A DNA stretch of 64,000 nucleotides from Lactobacillus intestinalis (GCF_024397795.1 NZ_CP072983.1:1635755-1699754); one strand, 5' to 3'. Positions 26,392 through 35,066 are shown, numbered from the stretch's first letter. The notes: generated by a model from the sequence alone, not told the origin. Numbers and translations are program-made.

Positions 26392-27702
26392 ATGAACACA
26401 ATTAGCAAATTTTTCCATTTAAAAGAGAACAATACCTCTTTTAAAACCGAACTTTTAGCTGGGCTAACTACTTTTGTAAGTATGTCATACATTCTTTTCG
26501 TTAACCCCAACGTTTTAGGTGCGAGTGGCATGGATAAAGGTGCCTTGTTCACTGTTACTGCTCTATCCGCTGCCTTCACCTGTATCGTCATGGGAGTGCT
26601 AGCGAACTATCCAATTGCTTCTGCTCCAACTTTGGGACTAAACGCATTCTTTACCTACACAGTATGTTTAGGGATGCATGTTAAATGGCAAACTGCTTTA
26701 GCTGCCGTTTTAGTGGCATCGATTCTTTTCATTCTTTTGACGATTTTTAAAGTTCGGGAAATGATCATCGACGCGATTCCTGCCGATATTAAATATGCCA
26801 TTTCTGCCGGGATTGGTTTATTTATTGCCTTTATCGGACTTCAAGGTGGTAAATTAATTCAAAACAGTGATTCCACTTTAGTTACAATTGGTGGATTGAA
26901 CAATCCAACTGTTTGGATTACAATTTTCGGTTTGATTGTCACTATCTTCTTAATGATTGCTCGTGTGCCAGGGGCAATCTTTATCGGGATGATCGTAGCA
27001 GCTGTTTTCGGCGTATTAATTGGTCAAATTCCAATGCCTAAAGGAATCGTTTCCTCTATTCCAAGTATTGCGCCAACTTTTGGTCAAGCAGTTTTCCATC
27101 TTAGTGATATCAATACTGTCCAAATGTGGGTCGTTGTATTCACTTTCCTTCTTGTTACCTTCTTTGATACCACCGGAACTTTGATCGGACTTGTTCAACA
27201 AGCAGGCTTGATGAAAGATAATAAAATGCCACGTGCTGGTGAAGCTTTAGCTGCCGACTCATCTGGTATGCTGGTCGGTTCTATCCTTGGGACTTCTCCA
27301 GTGGGTGCCTTTGTAGAATCAAGTGCCGGGATTGCCGTTGGTGGTAGAACTGGTCTGACTGCAGTTTGGGTTGGTATTTTCTTCTTAATTTCTACTATCT
27401 TCAGTCCCATCTTGAGCGTCTTCACTACTCAAGTTACTGCACCAGCTTTAATTATTGTCGGGGTCCTCATGGCTGAAAACTTAGCTCATGTTCACTGGAC
27501 CAATCTTGAAATTGCTATTCCATGTTTCCTTATTGCACTTGGAATGCCACTTACCTACTCAATTTCAGATGGTCTTGGCTGGGGACTTATCGTTTACCCA
27601 GTATCAATGATTGCCGCTAAGCGTTTCAAAGAAATCACTCCAATGATGTGGATTTTATTCATCGTCTTTGTGATTTACTATATTGTATTAAACGTCAAAT
27701 AA
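26392..27702 (+). CDS. NCS2-family purine permease (paralogue 2)
   Basis: 436 residues, same AzgA/PbuG-type architecture as paralogue 1, with LGLNAFFTYTVC, TFFDTTGTLIGLVQQAG and SSAGIAVGGRTGLTAV. The ATG at 26392 is chosen since GGAGG lies about 6 nt upstream; the frame extends 12 codons further to 26356 without SD. The gene is preceded by the MerR promoter region but transcribed away from it. No purine riboswitch seen. A terminator follows. Confidence 0.9.
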   Translation: MNTISKFFHLKENNTSFKTELLAGLTTFVSMSYILFVNPNVLGASGMDKGALFTVTALSAAFTCIVMGVLANYPIASAPTLGLNAFFTYTVCLGMHVKWQTALAAVLVASILFILLTIFKVREMIIDAIPADIKYAISAGIGLFIAFIGLQGGKLIQNSDSTLVTIGGLNNPTVWITIFGLIVTIFLMIARVPGAIFIGMIVAAVFGVLIGQIPMPKGIVSSIPSIAPTFGQAVFHLSDINTVQMWVVVFTFLLVTFFDTTGTLIGLVQQAGLMKDNKMPRAGEALAADSSGMLVGSILGTSPVGAFVESSAGIAVGGRTGLTAVWVGIFFLISTIFSPILSVFTTQVTAPALIIVGVLMAENLAHVHWTNLEIAIPCFLIALGMPLTYSISDGLGWGLIVYPVSMIAAKRFKEITPMMWILFIVFVIYYIVLNVK

Positions 27703-27722
27703 CTTCAAAAATATCTCCATAG

Positions 27723-27750
27723 GCAAGCAGATTAATTCTGCTTGCTTTTT
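27723..27750 (+). terminator. Terminator after NCS2 paralogue 2
   Basis: GCAAGCAG/CTGCTTGC followed by TTTTT. Confidence 0.8.
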
Positions 27751-27805
27751 ACTTTGCGAAGATTAGAATAAGGAATGAGTGTCAGTGAGTATCGAAGAAA
27801 AGAAA

Positions 27806-27910
27806 ATTAACATTCTTATATAACAAAAAGCCAAGATTCACTCTGAAATAGTGTGGATCTTGGCTTTTATTTTTTGATTTCAATAATTTCATTGGCTTTT
27901 TCTCTAAGCT
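27806..27910. repeat. 105-bp direct repeat, copy A
   Basis: About 91% identical (9 differences) to copy B at 28618-28722, same orientation. It contains a long hairpin GCCAAG...CTTGGC (27826-27868) with T runs on both strands. On the minus strand it carries the last residues of an ABC ATPase frame (LREKANEIIEIKK then stop). The two copies flank mazEF. Confidence 0.85.
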
Positions 27911-27947
27911 AGTAGTTATCAATTACACAAAAAGACATTAACAACAA

Positions 27948-28289
27948 TCAAGAAATTGTTAATCTTATTTTTTTCTGTACTTCTTCAAACAAATCAGAAG
28001 GTAAATATTCTTTGAACTGCCATTGTCGTCTTTTATAATCAAAGGACCTTAACTGTTCCGCGTAAATAACACCATCAGATTTAGTTCGATCATCTAATTG
28101 AACGTGAAGAGGATAATTACTTCCATTAAGCTCTCCATGAGAAATAGGAACCACCCAAGCAAACGGGGAAGTTTTCATTATCATATCATTACTTACTACC
28201 ACCGCCGGTCGTCGCTTTTGTATCTCTGCTCCTGTAGATGGATCAAAGTTTATATATATAATGCTACCTTTTATGGGTCTTTCTACCAT
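27948..28289 (-). CDS. mazF: MazF/PemK-family toxin (mRNA interferase)
   Basis: 113 residues. Typical MazF fold: IKGSIIYINFDPSTGAEIQK at the start, RRPAVVVSND, VVPISH, and YAEQLRSFD. The family cleaves single-stranded mRNA at short sequences. The ATG at 28289 overlaps the stop of the antitoxin gene (ATGGTAG), with SD GAAGGAAGAG. The frame runs 11 codons further upstream, but that part overlaps mazE without SD support. Bracketed by direct repeats, so it looks like an acquired or inserted module. Confidence 0.9.
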   Translation of the reverse strand: MVERPIKGSIIYINFDPSTGAEIQKRRPAVVVSNDMIMKTSPFAWVVPISHGELNGSNYPLHVQLDDRTKSDGVIYAEQLRSFDYKRRQWQFKEYLPSDLFEEVQKKIRLTIS

Positions 28290-28531
28290 ATTTCTCTTCC
28301 TTCTGGTTTCATTTCGTCCCATTCTCTCATTTCATCAGAAACTTCATATTTTCCATGCCAATTCTTAAAGAGTTCTTCAATAGAATCTGGCACTTTCTTG
28401 CTAGGAGAAAGTATTAAATTACCATTTTTCCCTTTTTTGAACTTAAATTCCGTTCCCGGTTTTACATTAAATGATTTAGGGATGGTTACTACAGTTGCAT
28501 TCCCTTGAATTCTTGCTTTTACAATGCTCAT
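28283..28531 (-). CDS. mazE: MazE/AbrB-type antitoxin
   Basis: 82 residues. N-terminal AbrB/MazE swapped-hairpin domain (KARIQGNATVVTIPKSFNVKPGTEF), then an acidic, disordered toxin-neutralising tail with EELFKNWHGKYEVSDEMREWDEM. The ATG at 28531 is chosen because GAGGTG is 7 nt upstream; the ATG two codons earlier sits on top of the SD. Expression should be autoregulated through the paired GTAATTAC palindromes in the promoter. Confidence 0.9.
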   Translation of the reverse strand: MSIVKARIQGNATVVTIPKSFNVKPGTEFKFKKGKNGNLILSPSKKVPDSIEELFKNWHGKYEVSDEMREWDEMKPEGREIW

Positions 28532-28549
28532 ATACATTCACCTCACATA

Positions 28550-28587
28550 CATATTATAGCAAAAGTAATTACAAAAGTAATTACTTT
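28550..28587 (-). promoter_or_regulatory. mazEF promoter with two palindromic operators
   Basis: The minus-strand -10 TATAAT lies at 28553-28558. Immediately upstream are two GTAATTAC palindromes (28565-28572 and 28577-28584), 12 bp apart, covering the -35 region. The arrangement suits MazE/MazEF autorepression. Confidence 0.65.
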
Positions 28588-28617
28588 AACATTTAAAAAA
28601 TATTAATTCTTTAGCAG

Positions 28618-28722
28618 ATTAACATTCTTGTGTAGCAAAAAGCTAAGATCCACTCTGAAATAGTGTGAGTCTTAGCTTTTATTTTTTGATTTCAATAATT
28701 TCATCGGCTTTTTCTCTAAGCT
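28618..28722. repeat. 105-bp direct repeat, copy B
   Basis: Partner of copy A at 27806-27910. The hairpin is kept by a compensatory C-G to T-A change (GCCAAG/CTTGGC versus GCTAAG/CTTAGC), showing selection on the terminator. Confidence 0.85.
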
Positions 28723-28783
28723 CGTTATCTAAATTATGAGTAATGTACAAAATTGTACTTTTATTCCCCAAGAAATAACCAAC
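28686..28783 (-). pseudogene. Remnant of an ABC transporter ATPase C-terminus
   Basis: The minus strand reads YFLGNKSTILYITHNLDN (28768-28715), then ELREKADEIIEIKK and TAA. This is the switch-His (ITH) end of an ABC ATPase, preceded by an in-frame stop about 5 codons further upstream. No Walker motifs remain nearby. Copy A of the direct repeat carries the last 13 residues of the same frame. Confidence 0.65.
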
Positions 28784-28828
28784 ATTTGCCTATAGATCAA
28801 ATTTCTGCTAGAATACTTAACATTACGT

Positions 28829-28897
28829 TATCTATATATCGTCGAGATAAGGTCGACAGTCTCTACCCTGAGCCATGAATTCAGGACTATAGGTATC
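28829..28897 (+). promoter_or_regulatory. Guanine (purine) riboswitch aptamer
   Basis: P1 TATCTATA (28830-28837) pairs with TATAGGTA. The P2/L2 hairpin GTCGAGATAAGGTCGAC, J2/3 AGTCTCTACC, P3 CTGAG/TTCAG with L3 CCATGAA, and J3/1 GGACTATA follow in order. J3/1 carries C at the discriminating position, so guanine/hypoxanthine rather than adenine is expected. A terminator follows before the permease. Confidence 0.85.
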
Positions 28898-28912
28898 AGA
28901 CGTCATAAATAT

Positions 28913-28962
28913 AAAAGGACATCTTTTACCCATGGCTTGGAGTGAACTATGTCCTTTTTCTT
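28913..28962 (+). terminator. Riboswitch expression-platform terminator
   Basis: AAAAGGACAT (28913-28922) pairs with ATGTCCTTTT (28949-28958), followed by T-rich DNA. It sits between the aptamer and the permease SD, so ligand binding should turn transcription off. Confidence 0.8.
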
Positions 28963-28982
28963 TTTTATTTTTTGGAGGAGCA

Positions 28983-30293
28983 ATGCAATTTTTGAATAAT
29001 GTCTTTCATTTGGAAGATGCCAAAACAAATGTTAAACGTGAATTGATCGCTGCATTAACCACGTTTGTTTCACTATCTTATATTCTATTTGTTAACCCTA
29101 ACATTTTACATGCTGCCGGAATCCCTGCTGGAGCCGCCTTCACCGTTACGGCTCTTGCAACGGCAATCGGTTGTTTCATCATGGGCTTTGTAGCAAACTA
29201 CCCAATTGCTTTAGCCCCAACGCTTGGTAGTGGTGCCTTTTTTGCTTACAACGTCTGCGTAGGAATGCACATTAATTGGCAAACAGCTTTGGCTTCAGTT
29301 CTTGTAGCTTCAATCTTGTTTGTTTTAATTACTGCTCTTCACTTGCGTGAACTTGTAGTTGATGCCATTCCACAAGATTTGAAGTTCGCTATTTCTGCTG
29401 GAATTGGTTTATTTATTGCCTTTATCGGTTTACAAAATGGTAAATTAATTGTTAACAGTGCTTCTTCTCTTGTTACTCTGGGGAAATTCTCTTCACCGGC
29501 TGTATGGATTACCTTATTCGGTTTAGTTTTAACTGTCATTTTGATGGCCATGAATGTACCAGGATCAATTTTTATCGGAATGGTAGTCACTGCCATCTTC
29601 GGTATTTGCATTGGTCAAATTCCTTTGCCACATTCATTCATTTCTACTCCACCATCAATTGTGCCAACTTTTGGCCAAGCAATTTTCCACTTGAAAGATA
29701 TTAACACTCCGCAACTTTTCATCGTCGTTTTAACCTTCTTGCTTGTTACTTTCTTTGATACTGCTGGTACTTTAATTGGAATGACTCAACAAGCTGGAAT
29801 GGTTGATAAAGATGGTAAAATTCCTGGAATCGGTCGTGCTTTTGCGGCGGACTCAACTGCCATGATTGAAGGTGCTATCTTAGGAACCGCTCCACTTGGA
29901 ACTTCTGTTGAATCAAGTGCCGGAATTGCCATGGGTGGTCGAACTGGACTAACTGCAGTCTTTATCGGAATTTTCTTCTTAATTAGTATGATTTTCAGCC
30001 CATTACTAGCCGTTATTCCAACTACTGTGACCGCTCCTGCTTTAATTATTGTTGGGGTCTTAATGGCTGGAAATCTAAAAAACATCCATTGGGAAAAATT
30101 CGAAGTTGCTTTCCCATCATTTTTAATCGTAGTCGGAATGCCTCTTACTTACTCAATTTCTGACGGTTTAGCACTTGGAATGATCGCTTACCCAATCACT
30201 ATGATTGCTGCTAGACGTCATAAAGAAGTTTCTATCATGATGTACATTTTATTCTTCATCTTTATCGGATTCTTCTTAATCACAAATTTATAG
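28983..30293 (+). CDS. NCS2-family purine permease (paralogue 3, riboswitch-controlled)
   Basis: 436 residues, AzgA/PbuG-type permease with LGSGAFFAYNVC, TFFDTAGTLIGMTQQAG and SSAGIAMGGRTGLTAV. The ATG at 28983 follows SD TTGGAGGAG. The open frame extends upstream to 28932, but those codons lie inside the riboswitch terminator and are not coding. Control by a guanine riboswitch supports a guanine or hypoxanthine substrate. The TAG stop abuts the -35 of the next transcription unit. Confidence 0.92.
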   Translation: MQFLNNVFHLEDAKTNVKRELIAALTTFVSLSYILFVNPNILHAAGIPAGAAFTVTALATAIGCFIMGFVANYPIALAPTLGSGAFFAYNVCVGMHINWQTALASVLVASILFVLITALHLRELVVDAIPQDLKFAISAGIGLFIAFIGLQNGKLIVNSASSLVTLGKFSSPAVWITLFGLVLTVILMAMNVPGSIFIGMVVTAIFGICIGQIPLPHSFISTPPSIVPTFGQAIFHLKDINTPQLFIVVLTFLLVTFFDTAGTLIGMTQQAGMVDKDGKIPGIGRAFAADSTAMIEGAILGTAPLGTSVESSAGIAMGGRTGLTAVFIGIFFLISMIFSPLLAVIPTTVTAPALIIVGVLMAGNLKNIHWEKFEVAFPSFLIVVGMPLTYSISDGLALGMIAYPITMIAARRHKEVSIMMYILFFIFIGFFLITNL

Positions 30294-30320
30294 TTGACAA
30301 AGTTAAAGTTTAGCTATAAT
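30294..30320 (+). promoter_or_regulatory. Promoter of the T-box leader
   Basis: -35 TTGACA (30294-30299) directly after the permease stop and -10 TATAAT (30315-30320), spacer 15 bp. Confidence 0.6.
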
Positions 30321-30337
30321 ATGATAACAACATTAAA

Positions 30338-30606
30338 GATAAATTAAGCAATGACAAGGAAAGTAAATCGTAGTATTGCCTGCAGAGAGTTTCCAATATG
30401 GTGAAAGGAAATGACAAGCCTACCTTTGAAAATGGCCTTCGAGCATGAATTTGCGATATTTAGCAAGTTCAGGGTCCGCCCTCTACCGCGGTAATGTATC
30501 GCCCATGTGGCCGTACATGAACCAAGGTGGAATCTCCATAAAGATAGGTGGTACCGCGTTTAAACGCCCTATTAGATCAAGTTGATCTAGTGGGGCGTTT
30601 TTCTTT
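30338..30606 (+). promoter_or_regulatory. T-box leader upstream of OppA-like gene
   Basis: Canonical parts in order: GACAAGGAAAGTA at the base of stem I, the GCAGAGAG and GGTGAAAG stem I motifs, a probable specifier region GAATTTG near 30448, and the T-box AGGTGGTACCGCG (30546-30558). The terminator AAACGCCC (30562-30569)/GGGCGTTT (30593-30600) ends in a T run. TGGT in the bulge fits a tRNA with discriminator A. If the specifier follows GAA it is UUU (Phe); that reading is uncertain. Confidence 0.88.
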
Positions 30607-30647
30607 TTCATTGCTTAATTTCGATTATCCAAAAAGGAGTTTTTGTA

Positions 30648-32282
30648 ATGAGTTTAACTAAGAAAATATTAACCACGAGTACCATCATTTTAACAGGCGT
30701 AAGTCTAGCAGCTTGCGGTAAAAAATCAGACGCCGAAGAAAGTAAAAATCAAACTTTGAATTGGTCAGAAACGACCCAACTTTCAACCCAAGACCCATCT
30801 TTAGCAACAGATACCACTTCCTTTCAAGCACTGCTTAATACAGGGGACGGCCTTTATCGTTTAGACAAAAATAATAAACCTAAGTTATCACTAGCTAAAT
30901 CAGTCAAAGAATCAAAAAACGGCACAGTTTACGATTTTGATTTACGTAAAAATGCTAAATGGTCTAATGGAGATCCCGTAACGGCCAAGGACTTTGTTTA
31001 TTCCTATCAACGAACCGTCACTCCAGCTACTAAATCACAAATGGCCTTTTACCTTTACCAAATAAAAAACGCTGAAGCTATTAACAAAGGCCAAAAGAGC
31101 CCTTCAACTTTAGGTGTAACGGCCCCTTCAAAATATCACTTACGCATTCAACTAACGCGTCCACTGAGCTACTTCAAGAACTTACTAGCTTGGCCACTTT
31201 TCTTCCCACAAAATCAAAATGCAGTCAAAAAGTACGGTAAACTTTATGGTACCCAAGCTAAATATACCGTTTCTTCTGGTCCTTACACTTTGACTAAATG
31301 GACTGGCAACAATAAAGCCTGGACTTTAGTCAAAAACAAGAACTACTGGGATGCTAAAAACGTCAAGTTAAACAAAATTAATGAACAAGTCAGTGAATCA
31401 ACTACTACCAGTTACAACCTCTTCCAAGCTGGCAAAGCTGATGAAACTGGCTTAACTGGAGAACAAGTTGCTGCCAACAAAAATAAAGCGGGCTATCATG
31501 CAAGACTTTCTTCTGCAATTCGCCGTTTAGAACTTAATCAAAACAAGATCAAAGCATTCAAAAATCTCAAGATTCGCCAAGCTTTCTCATATGCAATCAG
31601 CCGTCAACAACTCGCCAATAACGTTTTAAAAGATGGCTCAATCCCAGCTAAAGGCTTTGTTCCTTCTGGTATGGGCACAAATCCAAAAACTGGTGCTCAA
31701 TTTGAAAACGATGCTTACGTTAAAAGTGGCGTTTCCTACGATTTAGCAAAAGCTAAAAAGTTGCTCAAAGAAGGCTATAAAGAAACTGGTGTTAATTCAA
31801 TCAAGGTGGATTTACTTGTAAGTGATGACGATACTTCTAAACAAACTGCTGAATTCTTACAAAGTCAACTTGATCGTTTACCAAATGTCAGCGTTTCAGT
31901 TCAAAGCATTCCTTATACTCAATTAATTTCTCGACAAACTGCTGGTAACTACGAAATCACAGTTAAGAACTGGCAAGCAGTTGTTGCTGACCCGATCAAC
32001 TTCTTAGATGTTTTCCAAAAAGGCTCTAGTTACCTTAACAATGGGTGGAACAACGATCAATTCAATAAACTTCTTAATGAATCAGAAAACGTCTATGGCA
32101 ATGATCCCGTTAAGCGCTGGAGTAAACTTGTTCAAGCCGAAAAGATCTTAATTAAAGATCAAGGTACCATTCCTTTAGTTCAAACTGCTCATCCACAACT
32201 TTTAAAGACTAATGTGAAGAACGTTTCCTTTAATCCAACAGGTGTTCCATATGACTTTAAGAATGTCTACATTGCTCAATAA
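30648..32282 (+). CDS. oppA: Peptide-binding lipoprotein of an Opp ABC transporter
   Basis: 544 residues. Lipoprotein signal with lipobox LAAC (Cys23), then an SBP family 5 fold: SLAKSVKESKNGTVYDFDLRKNAKWSNGDPVTAKDFVYSYQR is diagnostic. It captures oligopeptides outside the cell for uptake. No permease or ATPase genes follow, so it is an orphan receptor working with an Opp transporter elsewhere. The T-box leader means transcription rises when a particular tRNA is uncharged, i.e. peptide scavenging on amino acid shortage. SD AAAAGGAG. Confidence 0.92.
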   Translation: MSLTKKILTTSTIILTGVSLAACGKKSDAEESKNQTLNWSETTQLSTQDPSLATDTTSFQALLNTGDGLYRLDKNNKPKLSLAKSVKESKNGTVYDFDLRKNAKWSNGDPVTAKDFVYSYQRTVTPATKSQMAFYLYQIKNAEAINKGQKSPSTLGVTAPSKYHLRIQLTRPLSYFKNLLAWPLFFPQNQNAVKKYGKLYGTQAKYTVSSGPYTLTKWTGNNKAWTLVKNKNYWDAKNVKLNKINEQVSESTTTSYNLFQAGKADETGLTGEQVAANKNKAGYHARLSSAIRRLELNQNKIKAFKNLKIRQAFSYAISRQQLANNVLKDGSIPAKGFVPSGMGTNPKTGAQFENDAYVKSGVSYDLAKAKKLLKEGYKETGVNSIKVDLLVSDDDTSKQTAEFLQSQLDRLPNVSVSVQSIPYTQLISRQTAGNYEITVKNWQAVVADPINFLDVFQKGSSYLNNGWNNDQFNKLLNESENVYGNDPVKRWSKLVQAEKILIKDQGTIPLVQTAHPQLLKTNVKNVSFNPTGVPYDFKNVYIAQ

Positions 32283-32284
32283 TA

Positions 32285-32298
32285 ATTTCCCTGGAAAT
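32285..32298. other. Noc-binding-site-like palindrome 2
   Basis: ATTTCCCTGGAAAT between the oppA stop and its terminator. Confidence 0.5.
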
Positions 32299-32300
32299 GA

Positions 32301-32328
32301 AAGAACTCAAAAAATGAGTTCTTTTTTG
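32301..32328 (+). terminator. oppA terminator
   Basis: AAGAACTC/GAGTTCTT followed by TTTT. Confidence 0.8.
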
Positions 32329-32369
32329 TTGCATTCTATTAATTTAAGTGTTATATTTACAAATGTAAA
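32329..32369 (+). promoter_or_regulatory. Copper operon promoter with cop box
   Basis: -35 TTGCAT (32329-32334), 17-bp spacer, -10 TATATT (32352-32357). It is overlapped and followed by TACAAATGTA (32358-32367), an exact match to the CopY operator TACANNTGTA. Copper-induced derepression is expected. No copY gene is in the window. Confidence 0.75.
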
Positions 32370-32395
32370 CGATAAAAATAAGCGAGGTTTTTAAG

Positions 32396-32773
32396 ATGGG
32401 AATAGGACAAATTATCGCACTAGTTGTGGGGCTAGCTGCAATTGTCTTCATCATTTGGTGGTTCTTTGGCAAGCATCAAGAATCTGTTGGAACTTCAACC
32501 ATTGTAAATGATGAACAAAATGCCACTATCGTGGTCAATGGTGGCTACTCTCCTGCAACAGTCGTGTTGAAAAAAGGTGTACCAGCTGAAATCAACTTCG
32601 ATATGCAAGATTCTACTGCTTGTTTATCTCACGTTGTCTTTGAACAGCTTGGCGTCAATAAAGATTTAACTAAACAAAAGATTACTACAATCAAAATTCC
32701 TACTGATAAGGCAGCTACTTACAACTATGCTTGTGGGATGGATATGTTTCATGGAAAGGTAATCGTTAAATAA
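32396..32773 (+). CDS. Membrane-anchored cupredoxin-like protein
   Basis: 125 residues. One N-terminal helix (about residues 5-24) places a cupredoxin domain outside the membrane. Candidate copper ligands are Cys in STACLSHV and the C-terminal cluster YACGMDMFHG (Cys, Met, Met, His). It is first in an operon with a second, unanchored cupredoxin and a copper ATPase, behind a cop box. It probably binds Cu+ or hands it to or from the pump. No HMA-type CopZ chaperone is seen. SD AGCGAGG. Confidence 0.82.
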   Translation: MGIGQIIALVVGLAAIVFIIWWFFGKHQESVGTSTIVNDEQNATIVVNGGYSPATVVLKKGVPAEINFDMQDSTACLSHVVFEQLGVNKDLTKQKITTIKIPTDKAATYNYACGMDMFHGKVIVK

Positions 32774-32795
32774 TTTCGGAAAGGTCGTAAATGTT

Positions 32796-33083
32796 ATGAG
32801 TATTTTTTCAAAAGATCAAACTAAAAAAGTTGTTGTTAATGCAAAGAATCACGGCTATAAGCCAGATGTTGTAACTTTCAAGACTGGCAAGCCTGCACAA
32901 TTGAAATTTATTCCATCAGACAATATGGGATGTATGAACGAAGTTGTCTTTAAAGACTTAGGAATCGATAAGAAGCTCGATAGTCAAAAAGAAGTAACTG
33001 TTAATATTCCTACCGACAAGCCTGGTACTTATAACTATGCTTGCAGCATGGACATGTTTCATGGAAAGGTAATTGTTAAGTAA
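32796..33083 (+). CDS. Short cupredoxin-like protein without signal
   Basis: 95 residues. Same domain as the preceding protein but lacking the helix, so probably cytoplasmic. Ligand candidates are DNMGCMNEV and [10 protein letters not shown]. The last 20 codons are nearly identical in sequence to the upstream gene ([11 protein letters not shown]), indicating tandem duplication. Its TAA stop overlaps the ATG of the ATPase (TAATG). A role as copper chaperone replacing CopZ or the missing HMA domain of the pump is inferred. Confidence 0.8.
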   Translation: MSIFSKDQTKKVVVNAKNHGYKPDVVTFKTGKPAQLKFIPSDNMGCMNEVVFKDLGIDKKLDSQKEVTVNIPTDKPGTYNYACSMDMFHGKVIVK

Positions 33084-35011
33084 TGAAGAAACTCTCCAAC
33101 ATTCAACGATTTTGGATATCGTTCATTTTAGCAATTCCAATGCTTATACAAATGTTTGCAATGCCATTTCACTGGATGATGCCTGGATATAATTGGATCG
33201 CTTTAATCACAACGACGATTATTATGGCAATTTCGGCGGCACCATATTGGAAGAGTGCGATTGCTGCTTTTAAAAAGCATAGTGCTAATATGAACACCTT
33301 GGTCGCTGCGGGTACTGCCGTTGCTTACTTCTACAGTATTTTTGCAATGATTACCAACCGTCCAGTTTACTTTGAAAGTGCTGCTTTTGTTACTGTTTTC
33401 GTTCTTTTGGGCGATGCAATGGAAGAAAAAATGCACGACAACGCTTCAAACGCACTTGGCAAGTTGATGGGGTTACAAGCAAAAGATGCCGAAGTTCTAA
33501 AAGATGGTAAATTCGTAAAGATCCCTTTAGACCAAGTTCAAGTGGGTGATTTGATCCGGGTTAAGCCTGGTGAAAAGGTTCCTGTAGATGGTGAAATTAC
33601 CGAAGGTACCACCACTCTTGACGAATCCATGGTTACCGGTGAAAGTATGCCTGTCGTTAAAAAAGTCGGTGACACTGTAGTTGGTTCTACCATCAATAGC
33701 AACGGTTCCATTACTTTTAAAGCCACCAAGGTTGGTTCAGACACCATGCTTTCTCAAATCGTTGACTTAGTTAAGAAAGCTCAAACTAGTCATGCTCCTA
33801 TCCAAAATCTAACTGATAAAATCTCTAATATTTTCGTACCTGCTGTTTTAATTATTGCAATTTTAACATTCGTCATTTGGTACTCATTCTTAGGCGCCAC
33901 CGCAGTACAAGCAATGCTCTTCGCCGTTAGCGTGATTGTGATTGCATGTCCTTGTGCTTTAGGCTTAGCTACACCAACTGCTTTGATGGTTGGAACTGCT
34001 CGTAGCGCCAAGATGGGCGTTTTAATTAAGAATGGTGAAGTTCTTCAAGAAGTTAGTGACTTAAAGACTGTTGTTTTCGATAAAACTGGTACTATCACTG
34101 TTGGTAAGCCTCAAGTTACTGATATTGTTGGGAGCGAAAAGCAAGTTTTAAGCGTTGCTGCTAGCCTAGAAGAATCTTCTGAACACCCTCTTGCAACTGC
34201 TATTATTAAAGAAGCTGAAAAGAAGAATATTAAACCCGAAAAGGTGCAAGAATTTGAAGCTATTGAAGGTAAAGGTGTCAAAGCTAATTATCATGATCAA
34301 ACTGCTTTTGTCGGCAGCAGTCGTTTGTTAGCTGATGTTAATATTTCCCAGGAAATGAATCAGCAAGCTAATCGATTACAAGAAGAAGCTAAGACTGTGG
34401 TTTATGTTGGCTTAAATGGTGAAATTATTGGTTTAGTTGCTATTCAAGATGTACCAAAAGCAAGTTCCAAAGAGGCCATCAGCGAACTTAAGAAGCGCGG
34501 TTTAAAGACGGTTATGCTTACTGGTGATAATGAAAAAGTTGCCCAAGCAATTGCTAACGAAGTTGGAATCGATCAAGTTATCGCTGGCGTTTTACCAAAT
34601 GAAAAAGCTGAACATATTCAAAAGCTTCAACAAAACGGCAATAAGGTAGCCTTTGTTGGCGACGGTATCAACGATGCACCTGCCCTTTCAACCGCTGATG
34701 TCGGCATTGCCATGGGATCTGGAACAGATATCGCAATCGATTCTGGTGGTATTGTTTTAGTTCAAAATGATCTTCGAGGTGTAGTTCGTGCCCTAGACAT
34801 CTCAAAGAAGACTTTCAACCGAATCAAGTTAAACCTTTTCTGGGCCCTCATCTATAACACAATTGGTATCCCTATTGCAGCTGGACTCTTTATGGGGCTT
34901 GGCCTAACACTTAGTCCCGAACTCGCTGGTCTTGCAATGGCCTTCTCCTCAGTCTCAGTTGTCGGCAGTTCCTTAATGTTGAACAAAGCAAAAATTGCTG
35001 GTGCTAATTAA
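33083..35011 (+). CDS. copA: Copper-translocating P1B-type ATPase
   Basis: 642 residues. Transmembrane CPC at residues 289-291 ([17 protein letters not shown]), actuator TGES, phosphorylation site DKTGTIT with Asp333, SEHPLATA, and GDGINDAP. These define a P1B-1 or P1B-3 copper pump. There is no N-terminal HMA or His-rich metal-binding domain, so the cupredoxins encoded upstream may deliver the ion. Translationally coupled to the second cupredoxin. It contains a Noc-site-like palindrome at 34343. A terminator follows. Confidence 0.92.
   Translation: MKKLSNIQRFWISFILAIPMLIQMFAMPFHWMMPGYNWIALITTTIIMAISAAPYWKSAIAAFKKHSANMNTLVAAGTAVAYFYSIFAMITNRPVYFESAAFVTVFVLLGDAMEEKMHDNASNALGKLMGLQAKDAEVLKDGKFVKIPLDQVQVGDLIRVKPGEKVPVDGEITEGTTTLDESMVTGESMPVVKKVGDTVVGSTINSNGSITFKATKVGSDTMLSQIVDLVKKAQTSHAPIQNLTDKISNIFVPAVLIIAILTFVIWYSFLGATAVQAMLFAVSVIVIACPCALGLATPTALMVGTARSAKMGVLIKNGEVLQEVSDLKTVVFDKTGTITVGKPQVTDIVGSEKQVLSVAASLEESSEHPLATAIIKEAEKKNIKPEKVQEFEAIEGKGVKANYHDQTAFVGSSRLLADVNISQEMNQQANRLQEEAKTVVYVGLNGEIIGLVAIQDVPKASSKEAISELKKRGLKTVMLTGDNEKVAQAIANEVGIDQVIAGVLPNEKAEHIQKLQQNGNKVAFVGDGINDAPALSTADVGIAMGSGTDIAIDSGGIVLVQNDLRGVVRALDISKKTFNRIKLNLFWALIYNTIGIPIAAGLFMGLGLTLSPELAGLAMAFSSVSVVGSSLMLNKAKIAGAN
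34343..34356. other. Noc-binding-site-like palindrome 3
   Basis: ATTTCCCAGGAAAT inside the copper ATPase gene. Confidence 0.55.
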
Positions 35012-35025
35012 AGGCATCTAGAATG

Positions 35026-35066
35026 AAAAAAGAGATGATCTTCATAAAGAATTTCATCCCTTTTTT
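35026..35066. terminator. Terminator shared by copper operon and toxin mRNA
   Basis: AAAAAAGAGATGA/TCATCCCTTTTTT with T runs on both strands. Confidence 0.7.

Noticed and set aside
28932..28982. N-terminal extension of NCS2 permease 3
   Set aside because: These codons lie in the riboswitch terminator, and the SD at 28972-28980 serves the ATG at 28983.
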